64,000 nt of DNA, from assembly GCA_018436725.1 (NCBI GenBank), contig JAHDKT010000013.1, positions 1-64,000 on the forward strand, read 5' to 3'. Below the pieces are notes generated by a model. The model saw nothing but the letters and a program-made list of their open reading frames with translations. It searched no databases and was not told the DNA's origin. This stretch comes from Synergistaceae bacterium (GTDB taxonomy: Bacteria > Synergistota > Synergistia > Synergistales > Aminobacteriaceae). Both the position numbers and the translations under genes were made by a program. Below are positions 33,069-40,298 of this stretch, one piece after another; within the stretch, counting starts at the first letter, position 1; each line of letters opens with the position of its first letter.

Positions 33069-33401
33069 CTAATCTCGCGACTGGCACGAATCGTCGTTGC
33101 ACGAAGCTTCCGGCTCGCAGATCGCGCCGACGACCATCAAGTACGCCGACCAGAGAAATCCGCGCTGGACGACGAGAATTTCATTGTTCTTAAACTCCAT
33201 GAATGCCGGAACCCAAAGTGTTACTCCGTTTTGTTCGATCTTTCGAAATTCGGCCTCCACCGGAGGCTTGCCGTCCTCTATTCTGACGACTCTTCGGGCA
33301 TTTCAGCCTATACCAAGGGTCCTCCGAATCGCGTGGACTTCTCCCCTCTTTCGCAACTTCTCCATTATCTTCTCTTCAGCAACGATTTTCAGATGCTCCA
33401 T
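33069..33401 (-). CDS. Candidate selenoprotein with in-frame TGA (Sec33), small HesB-like/CC-Se motif type
   Basis: ATG at 33399-33401, seven bases after AGGAGG, opens a frame that meets TGA at 33303-33305 and continues in the same frame to TAG at 33069-33071. Reading TGA as selenocysteine gives a 110-residue protein with Sec at position 33, in the context TLGIG-U-NARRVV. Both sides look coding. The N-terminus (MEHLKIVAEEKIMEKL) resembles HesB/IscA-like small proteins, and the part after TGA (KIEQNGVTLWVPAF, then EILVVQRGFLWSAYLMVVG) forms a regular beta pattern. A cysteine-rich tail (CEPEASCNDDSC) follows. It resembles, from memory, the small family annotated as CC/Se motif (seleno)proteins. 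A hairpin at the right distance follows the TGA. The alternative is a pseudogene. Confidence 0.6.
33270..33290 (-). promoter_or_regulatory. Candidate bacterial SECIS hairpin
   Basis: In the mRNA, 12 nt after the UGA, GUCGUC (33290-33285) pairs with GACGGC (33275-33270) through six pairs including one G-U. The 9-nt loop AGAAUAGAG has G at its second position. Loop distance from UGA (about 20 nt) and the early loop G match the bacterial SECIS rules. A second, stronger hairpin (GCCUCC-GGU-GGAGGC, 33267-33253) lies slightly further away. Confidence 0.45.
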
Positions 33402-33450
33402 GCTCTTCCCTCCTTCCCGTACAAGGCCGGCCATGTCGGAATACAACCGA

Positions 33451-34380
33451 TTATACCGGAGGTTTCCAACCTCTCGAACGCAGAAGCTCCCCCATATCTT
33501 CAGGAAGAGGCGCGGCAATCCTCATCCCGGAGAGGTCTTCGAGTTCTCCTCGCAAGTCGCCGAAAACTACCTGAAAACTGTGCAAAAGAGGGCGGCGAAT
33601 TCCCCTCTTTCTCCACTTCGCGTTAATCTCCTCGCTCCCGTAGCGGATATCGCCGAGAATCGAATGGCCGATGGAGGCCATGTGAACTCGCGCCTGATGT
33701 GAACGACCCGTGACGAGGTCTATCTCAACGAGCGAAACGTCCCCTCCGCCGGCGAGAAGTCTATATCGAGTGAGCGCCTCCTTCCCCGAAGGATCCACCT
33801 TTACGGTGTTGGAAAGCGGATCCTTGAGCAGAGGGCCGTCGATTTCTCCCTTTGCGGAAGGGACCCCCGAGACTACTGCGAGATACGTCTTATGAATTTC
33901 ACGCGCGCGGAACGCATCCTGGAGTATTCGGAGCGTCACTCCGGAGAGCGCGACGAGAAGCACTCCCGTAGTGTTCCTGTCCAGCCGGTGCACGGCGTAC
34001 GCTCTCTCTTCCGCCCCTTCGAGACTCCGCATGTACTTCACCCTGTCGAGGACGTTGTCCTGATCCTTCCGATCCGGCTGGACCAGCAGGTTTTCGGGCT
34101 TGTTCACCGCCAAGAGACGCTCATCCTCGTACAGAACGGGGAGTGTGCGGCGATAGCGGAAACCCTCTTCTCTTTCCGCAGGTCCCTCCCAGGGGACGTA
34201 CAGTTCCTGCCCCGCCGTTATCCGAACGTCGCATGCGGCCTTCTTCCCGTCGAGCCTTACGCCGCCGGTCCGGATGCCTTTCATCACAACGCCGAGAGGC
34301 AGCGCTGGCCATATCGAACGGATTGTCTTATCCAGGCGGCGTCCGTCGTCCGACGGAGAAATATGCAGTTTATACCCCAT
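33451..34380 (-). CDS. RluA-family pseudouridine synthase
   Basis: A 309-residue RNA pseudouridine synthase of the RluA/RluC/RluD group. An N-terminal S4-like RNA-binding domain (RRLDKTIRSIWPALPLGVVMKGIRTGGVRLDGK) precedes the catalytic domain. That domain has AVHRLDRNTTGVLLVA, containing the catalytic aspartate, and TGRSHQARVHMASIGHSILGDIRYG. The exact rRNA site cannot be assigned. Its ATG overlaps the YhaM-like gene by 11 nt, and the candidate selenoprotein gene follows 49 nt downstream on the same strand. Confidence 0.93.
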   Translation of the reverse strand: MGYKLHISPSDDGRRLDKTIRSIWPALPLGVVMKGIRTGGVRLDGKKAACDVRITAGQELYVPWEGPAEREEGFRYRRTLPVLYEDERLLAVNKPENLLVQPDRKDQDNVLDRVKYMRSLEGAEERAYAVHRLDRNTTGVLLVALSGVTLRILQDAFRAREIHKTYLAVVSGVPSAKGEIDGPLLKDPLSNTVKVDPSGKEALTRYRLLAGGGDVSLVEIDLVTGRSHQARVHMASIGHSILGDIRYGSEEINAKWRKRGIRRPLLHSFQVVFGDLRGELEDLSGMRIAAPLPEDMGELLRSRGWKPPV

Positions 34381-35401
34381 TGCTCTGCTCCCACTTCCAG
34401 AAACGTCTTTGTGCGGAAGGGTTGAAATCGGAAATCTCTCGCCCGTCTTCCATCTGATCGACAGAATGCTTCCAGCAGAAAAGCCGGAAATCCATCTCGT
34501 CTGCCGCGCTCACCGCCATGGCTTCCGGAGTTGCGGGAAGCACAGGAGAACCGTACTCCCTGCATCCATGATGGCTGACAATGATATGCCCTATCGCCAG
34601 AAAGAGACGCTCGTCCAGACCGAACTCGCGGGCAAGGGCCTCGAACCTGCTGTATCCCAGCACGATATGATCATGAAACGTTCCTGCCACGGTCATCACA
34701 GGAGCCGGAACAAGTCTGTACGACTCCATCTTTCCGAGATCGTGCAACAACGCACCTGCGATGGCGACAGGGAGATCCGCTTCATATCCTCCTGCCGTCC
34801 CCGCCTCGACAATGTTCTTCGCCGTCCGGGCTACTGCCACAGTGTGCTCCAAAAGGCCGCCGACATAGGCGTGGTGATGGGACACTGCGGCCGGGCATGT
34901 CTTAAAACTTTCCCACAGGTTCTTCTTGAAAAAAACGAAGTCCAAAAAGTCGCCGACGGGACCTTCGCATGCCTCCAGCAGCTCCAGAAAAGCTCGCTCG
35001 AGAGTTTCTTCGGTTATCGGAGATCGTTGCACAAACTGATGCGGAGGGAATTTCTGCTGATTTACAAGAGAGACCGCGTTAAAATTATATTGCAGCTGTC
35101 CCTTGAACTCGGTGACCTGTCCGGCCAGCCCGACAGTCTTTCCCGTAAGATCGCGGAAAAATTCCGCCTCCGCCGGTTCGGCAACGAGCGTCTGCCCATC
35201 TCGTCGGTCCCACCATTGCGCATTGGACCATACTTTCCCCTCGATCGTTCCTTCGGAATCCATAATACCGATATCCCAGTAGTTCTTTCCGTTTTTATCT
35301 TTCCGGATCGACGATTTAAGGACCACGCCAAGCACTTTAAATTTTTCGTCCTTCGTCATTTTTCGTATTTCGCCGATCGTTCGGATTTGCTGTTCTTCCA
35401 C
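34370..35401 (-). CDS. HD-domain 3'-5' exoribonuclease, YhaM-like
   Basis: A 343-residue protein with an N-terminal OB-fold nucleic-acid-binding domain (residues about 20-115, KNYWDIGIMDSEGTIEGKVW) and a C-terminal HD phosphohydrolase domain. The HD domain carries HHHAYVGGLLEHTVAVAR, ALLHDLGKMESY and IGHIIVSHHG metal-binding motifs. This architecture is that of YhaM/CBF1, which degrades single-stranded RNA or DNA. The start is GTG at 35399-35401 with GAGG upstream. It follows apgM by 35 nt and is followed by the pseudouridine synthase, giving a small RNA-related operon. Confidence 0.87.
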   Translation of the reverse strand: MEEQQIRTIGEIRKMTKDEKFKVLGVVLKSSIRKDKNGKNYWDIGIMDSEGTIEGKVWSNAQWWDRRDGQTLVAEPAEAEFFRDLTGKTVGLAGQVTEFKGQLQYNFNAVSLVNQQKFPPHQFVQRSPITEETLERAFLELLEACEGPVGDFLDFVFFKKNLWESFKTCPAAVSHHHAYVGGLLEHTVAVARTAKNIVEAGTAGGYEADLPVAIAGALLHDLGKMESYRLVPAPVMTVAGTFHDHIVLGYSRFEALAREFGLDERLFLAIGHIIVSHHGCREYGSPVLPATPEAMAVSAADEMDFRLFCWKHSVDQMEDGREISDFNPSAQRRFWKWEQSNGV

Positions 35402-35436
35402 TCAATCACCTCATATTTTAGTGAGCAACGGCGCCG

Positions 35437-36645
35437 TTAAGCGCCGAATTTTTCAAGCCGTCGGGCGTGCGCCAGCATCAGGCCGAGAAGTTTTTTCGCC
35501 TCTATGCGCCCGCCTGCCCCGATCCGGCATTCGCGCTCGTCGAATTTTTTCGAGTCGCCCCCGCGGACGAATTCGCTCGTCAGCAGGAAGGGTACGGGAT
35601 GCCACGAATGCCCGCTCATCACGCTCGGCGTGCTGTGGTCTCCGGCGATGACGAGGACGTCGGGCGTAAGCGCTAGCAGACGCGGGAGCAAGGCGTCGAC
35701 AGTCTCCACGACTTTCTTCTTGCCTTCGAAGTCGCCGTCCTCTCCGCGGCTGTCGGTGTACTTTACGTGGACGTAGAAGTAGTCGTATTCATTCCAGAGA
35801 CGCCCCACGCTGTCGAAAAGCTGGTCCAAGGTCTCGCCCGCTTCGACGACGTTCATTCCGACAAGCTTGGCGAGCCCCTTGTACATCGGGTAGGTTGCAA
35901 TCGCAACCGGCTTCATCTTGTAGGTATCTCCCATAAGAGGGATATCGGGAGCCGACGAGAACCCGCGCAGAAGGCAGCCGTTGGCAGGAACGTCGTTTTC
36001 CAGTACTTCGGCGACTTTTCGTATGAAGGTGTTCGCGACATCCGCCATACGCTCTCCGGCGGGGACCGTCGCACGTGCCCAGCGCATGGGAAGGCCTTCC
36101 TGCTGCGGGTCGGCATCGGCGACATCCTCCGTGAGCCCCTCTCCCGAGAAGACGACTACGAAGCGGTGTTCCTTACCCGGATACAATGTGACCCCGACGC
36201 CGTCGATCTCCTTGATCGAGTCGGCAAGTTTTTTTACTGCGAGCGCGCTCTTCTCCGTCGCTATGCGCCCCGCTCTTCTGTCGGTTATAACACCTCCGGC
36301 TGTGCGGGTGCAGAAGTTGCCGCGGGCGCACACGTCACCGGATCCTACCAGAGCGCCGACCCCCATCGCCTCGAGAATTCCGCGCCCTATCGAGTACTCC
36401 ATGGGGTCGTATCCGAAGAGAGAGAGATGTCCGGGGCCGCTGCCGGGAGTGATGCCGACATCGACCATCTCAAGGAGCCCAAGTTCGCTCTTCGCTGCAA
36501 GAAAGTCCATGTTCGGCGTCGCGGCCGCTTCGAGTTCCGTTTTCCCGTCGGGACCGGGAAGCCCTCCCACGCCGTCCATGACAAGAAGAATCATCTTCTT
36601 CCCGTTATCCGTCGCCAGGTTTTTCAGTATGTCCATTCTTTTCAT
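35437..36645 (-). CDS. apgM: 2,3-bisphosphoglycerate-independent phosphoglycerate mutase, archaeal type
   Basis: A 402-residue member of the alkaline-phosphatase superfamily interconverting 3- and 2-phosphoglycerate. Features are ILLVMDGVGGLP (metal-binding Asp), GITPGSGPGHLSLFGYDP with the phosphorylated serine, ARGNFCTR and VIAGDHSTPSVMSGHSWHPVPFLL with Asp and His ligands. The APGM/ThrH-like archaeal type rather than GpmI is indicated by the length (about 400 not 510) and these motifs. The start used is the ATG at 36643-36645, 8 nt after AAGGTGG; ATGs at 36651 and 36636 are alternatives. The long upstream in-frame extension to 37449 is antisense to an aminotransferase gene and is rejected. 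Confidence 0.92.
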   Translation of the reverse strand: MKRMDILKNLATDNGKKMILLVMDGVGGLPGPDGKTELEAAATPNMDFLAAKSELGLLEMVDVGITPGSGPGHLSLFGYDPMEYSIGRGILEAMGVGALVGSGDVCARGNFCTRTAGGVITDRRAGRIATEKSALAVKKLADSIKEIDGVGVTLYPGKEHRFVVVFSGEGLTEDVADADPQQEGLPMRWARATVPAGERMADVANTFIRKVAEVLENDVPANGCLLRGFSSAPDIPLMGDTYKMKPVAIATYPMYKGLAKLVGMNVVEAGETLDQLFDSVGRLWNEYDYFYVHVKYTDSRGEDGDFEGKKKVVETVDALLPRLLALTPDVLVIAGDHSTPSVMSGHSWHPVPFLLTSEFVRGGDSKKFDERECRIGAGGRIEAKKLLGLMLAHARRLEKFGA

Positions 36646-36792
36646 TTCCATCGCCACCTTCGGAGAGAGTCTTTCACAAATGGATCGATTTGTCTCGAGT
36701 GCTCGTTTTTTTCTGCAAAAACCTCTGCATTTTATGTTATCATTTTCTTCAGCGGTCCATCCACTTATTTTCAAATCAAGGGGGTCATCAAG

Positions 36793-38004
36793 GTGAAGTT
36801 TTCCGAAAGAGTCCTGGCTATGCAATCGTCTCCGGTGCGTAGACTGTTGCCGTACGCGGAGGAGGCGCGAGCGAAGGGGAAGAAGATTTATCCTCTCAAT
36901 ATCGGGCAGCCGGACATCAAAACACCCGAATCGTTCCTCAAGGCTATAAAGGACTTTTCGCAGGAGGTTATCGCGTACGCCACCTCCCAGGGGAACAACG
37001 ATCTGCGAGATGCGATAAGCCGCTACTACAAAGAGTTCAACATTCCCTTCGACAGGGAGGATCTTATCGTCACCAACGGCGGCAGCGAAGCGCTCCTCTT
37101 CGCGTTCATGACCATGTGCGACCCCGGAGACGAAGTCTTGATCCCTGAACCATTCTACGCCAATTATAACGCTTTTGCACAGAGTGTGAACGTCAAAGTC
37201 GTCCCGATCACAACGAAAGCCGAAGAAGGCTTCCATCTTCCCCCGAAAGAGCAGGTCGATGCGCTCGTTACCCCGCGTACGCGCGCAATTCTGGTGGCGA
37301 ATCCCGGCAACCCGACCGGAACGATCTACACCCGCGACGAGATGGACATGCTCGCCTCTCTTGCTCTCGAACATAATCTGTACATCGTCGCCGATGAAGT
37401 CTACAGAGAGTTTGTCTACGACGGTTTGAAGTACACCAGCTTCGGACACCTTCCGGAGATTCTCGACAGAGTCGTCGTCGTCGATTCCGTGTCCAAACGC
37501 TACAGCGCCTGCGGCGCCCGTATCGGCTGCATCGCGTGCAAAAACAAGGACTTCATGGCCCAGGTTCTCAAGATTGCGCAGGGACGCCTCTGCGTTCCCA
37601 CCCTCGAACAGGTCGGCGCGACGGCGCTGTACAGCACCCCCAAATCGTACCTTGAAGAGGTGAACAAAGAGTACCAGTCCCGCCGCGACACGCTGTACGC
37701 CGCGCTGAAGAAGATGCCCGGCGTGATCTGTTCCGAGCCGAAGGGCGCCTTCTATGTCATGGTGAAACTCCCCGTCGACGACGCCGAAAAATTCATCATC
37801 TGGATGCTCCAGAACTTCGACGTCGACGGCGAAACCGTTATGGCCTCCGCAGGCGAAGGATTTTACGCCACACCGGGGCTGGGCAAGCAGGAATTCCGCC
37901 TCGCGTACGTCCTGAAAAACGAGGAACTCGTCAAAGCCATGGACATTCTCAAGCTCGCCCTGGAAGCCTATCCCGGACGCATCGAACCGGTAGCCGCCCG
38001 CTGA
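36793..38004 (+). CDS. Class I aspartate-type aminotransferase
   Basis: A 403-residue fold-type I PLP aminotransferase. Motifs: NIGQPDIKTPESF, VTNGGSEALLFAFMTM, NPGNPTG(T) in VANPGNPTGTIYTRDE, VADEVYREFVYDG, and VDSVSKRYSACGARIGC with the PLP lysine. It most resembles aspartate/aromatic aminotransferases of the AspB type. Substrate choice cannot be read from sequence. The GTG at 36793 with AAGGGGG 8 nt upstream is the start; a longer in-frame stretch is antisense to apgM. It is divergent from apgM across 147 nt. Confidence 0.93.
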   Translation: MKFSERVLAMQSSPVRRLLPYAEEARAKGKKIYPLNIGQPDIKTPESFLKAIKDFSQEVIAYATSQGNNDLRDAISRYYKEFNIPFDREDLIVTNGGSEALLFAFMTMCDPGDEVLIPEPFYANYNAFAQSVNVKVVPITTKAEEGFHLPPKEQVDALVTPRTRAILVANPGNPTGTIYTRDEMDMLASLALEHNLYIVADEVYREFVYDGLKYTSFGHLPEILDRVVVVDSVSKRYSACGARIGCIACKNKDFMAQVLKIAQGRLCVPTLEQVGATALYSTPKSYLEEVNKEYQSRRDTLYAALKKMPGVICSEPKGAFYVMVKLPVDDAEKFIIWMLQNFDVDGETVMASAGEGFYATPGLGKQEFRLAYVLKNEELVKAMDILKLALEAYPGRIEPVAAR

Positions 38005-38035
38005 CTCTTTCCACGAAAAACATTTTCCGCCCTCT

Positions 38036-38075
38036 CATACCCTGCGGCCCGAATGAACGGCGGCCGCAGGGTATG
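38036..38075 (+). terminator. Strong hairpin after the aminotransferase gene
   Basis: A 14-bp perfect stem (38036-38049 CATACCCTGCGGCC with 38062-38075) and 12-nt loop, 31 nt after the stop codon. The downstream sequence ATATCATGTTTT is only partly T-rich, but a terminator is the likely role. The AAA ATPase gene starts 46 nt further on. Confidence 0.7.
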
Positions 38076-38121
38076 ATATCATGTTTTCCGAAGAACACTC
38101 CATGAAGAGAGGAAGTCGCAC

Positions 38122-40242
38122 ATGCTGAAAGTCAAGGAAGCCATGCCCAAAGATGTGGGACACAGCATCGCCCGCATCTCCCCCGAAGACATGGCCGCGC
38201 TGGGCCTTTCGGAAGGCCAGATAGTAGAAATAGAAGGGAAACGCCGCACGCCTGTCCGGATCCTCTCATGCGATTCCGATCTTGTCGCCTCCGGGGGTGC
38301 GAAGGGCGTGGTCCAGATCGACGGCATAACCAGGGACAACGCGCAGGCGAGCATCGACGACAAGGTGTCCGTCCACAAGACGACGCACCATTTCGCGGGA
38401 AGCGTCACGCTCCGTCCGCTAACGTCCACGGCGCTGCTGGAGAAAGAGCGCGACGCCGCATATATCCGATCTCTCCTTGAAGGCCTCCCGGTGATTACGG
38501 ACGACCGGGTACGTACCAATCTCTTCGGCGCACGAATCTGCGATTTCCGCGTCGTCGACACGACGCCTGCCGGGACGGTGATCATCAGCAAATCCACTTA
38601 CGTGAACGTCGAAAAACAGGCGGAAGGCGAGAAGAAGGCAAAGGTATCCTACGAGGACATCGGCGGTCTCGGACCGCAGATCCAGCGAATCCGAGAGATG
38701 ATAGAGCTGCCGCTGCGCTTCCCTCAGGTCTTCGATCGCCTCGGCGTGCAGCCCCCTAAGGGCGTGCTTCTCTACGGGCCTCCGGGAACAGGAAAGACCG
38801 TCATCGCACGAGCGGTTGCCGCGGAGACCGACGTCTATTTTACCCACATCTCGGGCCCGGAGGTCATCGGCAAGTTCTACGGCGAAAGCGAAGAGCGCCT
38901 GCGGAACGTCTTCGAAGACGCCCAGGCCCATGCGCCCTCGATCATTTTCATCGACGAGATCGACGCCATCGCCCCGAAACGGGAGGAGATGGGCGGGGAA
39001 AAACAGGTTGAACGCAGAGTCGTCGCCCAGCTCCTGGCGCTGATGGACGGACTGGAGTCCCGCGGACAGATCGTGGTCATCGGGGCCACCAACATCCCGA
39101 ACACACTCGATCCGGCGCTCAGACGCCCCGGACGCTTCGACAGAGAGATCTCCATTCCCATCCCCGACAAGAAAGGGCGGCATGAAATTCTCACCATTCA
39201 TACGCGCGGGATGCCGCTGTCCACCGACGTGGATCTTCGCCGCCTGGCCGACATGACGCACGGGTATGTCGGCGCGGATATAGAGGCCCTCGCCAAGGAA
39301 GCCGCGATGGCAAGCCTTCGCGAACTGCTCCCCGAGATCGACATGGAGATGGAGGAGATTCCGTACGAGCGCCTTCTTGCCATGGACGTCCGGATGGACC
39401 ACTTCCTCGATGCATTCAGAGAGGTCGATCCCTCGGCGATACGGGAGGTCTTCGTCGAGATCCCCGATGTATCGTGGCGCGATATCGGCGGACTGGACGA
39501 CATCAAGGAGGAGCTTCACGACGCCGTGCAGTGGCCTTTGCTGCACGCCGACATCTTCGATAAGTTCGCTATCTCGCCTCCCAAGGGGATTATGCTCCAC
39601 GGTCCTTCAGGAACCGGGAAAACGCTGCTTGCGAAGGCCCTCGCCCATGAGAGCGGCGTAAACTTCATCTCCGTGAAGGGGCCCGCGCTCATGTCCAAGT
39701 ACGTCGGAGAAAGCGAACGCGCCATCCGCGAGGTCTTCCGCACCGCGAAGCAGGCGGCGCCGTCTATCCTCTATTTCGACGAGATAGAGTCGCTCGTTCC
39801 CGTCAGGGGGAAGGACAGCGGAAGCGGCGCCAGTTTTACCGAGCGTGTCATCAGCCAGTTCCTGGCCGAAATGAGCGGCATAGAGGAGTTGAAAGGGGTA
39901 GTGATTCTCGCCACGACCAACCGGCTCGATCTTGTGGACCCTTCTCTTCTTTCCAGCGGACGGTTCGATCTTGTCCTCGAACTCCCCAAGCCCGACCCTG
40001 CGGCGCGGGAGAAGATCTTCGAGATTCACCTGCGGAAAAAGCCCCTCTCCGCCGAGATACGTATCCCTACCCTGTCGAGGCTGACGGACGGACGCACGGG
40101 CGGAGACATCGCCTTCATCTGCCGAAAGGCGTCGATGATGGCCATCCGAGAACATATCAAGAGCGAGGGAGAGAAAGACCCTTTGCTGGAGTGGCGGCAT
40201 TTCGAAGCGGCTTTGAAAGAATTGAAAAACATCTGCGCTTAA
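38122..40242 (+). CDS. CDC48/VAT-like AAA ATPase with two AAA domains
   Basis: A 706-residue protein with the full CDC48/p97/VAT layout. A double-psi-barrel N domain comes first (about 1-85, VKEAMPKDVGHSIARISPEDMAALGLSEGQIVEI), then an N-D1 linker. The D1 domain has Walker A GPPGTGKT (219-226) and Walker B IIFIDEIDAIAPKR. The D2 domain has Walker A GPSGTGKT (494-501) and Walker B ILYFDEIESLVPVR. Both domains keep sensor and arginine-finger-type segments (RRPGRFDREI, SSGRFDLVLEL). In archaea and eukaryotes this hexamer unfolds substrate proteins for the proteasome. It is unusual in bacteria but known in some Synergistetes. Its partner protease is not nearby. Confidence 0.92.
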   Translation: MLKVKEAMPKDVGHSIARISPEDMAALGLSEGQIVEIEGKRRTPVRILSCDSDLVASGGAKGVVQIDGITRDNAQASIDDKVSVHKTTHHFAGSVTLRPLTSTALLEKERDAAYIRSLLEGLPVITDDRVRTNLFGARICDFRVVDTTPAGTVIISKSTYVNVEKQAEGEKKAKVSYEDIGGLGPQIQRIREMIELPLRFPQVFDRLGVQPPKGVLLYGPPGTGKTVIARAVAAETDVYFTHISGPEVIGKFYGESEERLRNVFEDAQAHAPSIIFIDEIDAIAPKREEMGGEKQVERRVVAQLLALMDGLESRGQIVVIGATNIPNTLDPALRRPGRFDREISIPIPDKKGRHEILTIHTRGMPLSTDVDLRRLADMTHGYVGADIEALAKEAAMASLRELLPEIDMEMEEIPYERLLAMDVRMDHFLDAFREVDPSAIREVFVEIPDVSWRDIGGLDDIKEELHDAVQWPLLHADIFDKFAISPPKGIMLHGPSGTGKTLLAKALAHESGVNFISVKGPALMSKYVGESERAIREVFRTAKQAAPSILYFDEIESLVPVRGKDSGSGASFTERVISQFLAEMSGIEELKGVVILATTNRLDLVDPSLLSSGRFDLVLELPKPDPAAREKIFEIHLRKKPLSAEIRIPTLSRLTDGRTGGDIAFICRKASMMAIREHIKSEGEKDPLLEWRHFEAALKELKNICA

Positions 40243-40246
40243 AACG

Positions 40247-40295
40247 GAACGGAAAAGGGCGGTCCTTCTCATACGAGGACCGCCCTTTTCCGTTC
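40247..40295. terminator. Strong bidirectional terminator
   Basis: A perfect 20-bp stem (40247-40266 with 40276-40295) and 9-nt loop, with TTTCTATTTT after it on the plus strand and TTTAAG-type sequence on the minus side. It separates the convergent AAA ATPase and transglycosylase genes. Confidence 0.9.
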
Positions 40296-40298
40296 TTT

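Noticed and set aside
33303..33305. Sequencing error or simple nonsense mutation as explanation of the in-frame TGA
   Set aside because: Not fully excluded, but both flanks look coding, the Shine-Dalgarno is strong, and the downstream hairpin has SECIS-like spacing, so the selenoprotein reading is preferred.
35767..36792. N-terminal extension of the aminotransferase frame
   Set aside because: It is antisense to apgM; the aminotransferase fold begins at the GTG at 36793, which has its own Shine-Dalgarno.
36646..37449. N-terminal extension of the apgM frame
   Set aside because: It is antisense to the aminotransferase gene and encodes no known domain.
38419..39600. 393-codon open frame opposite the AAA ATPase gene
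   Set aside because: It is a shadow of a high-GC coding region with strong codon bias; no family features were found.
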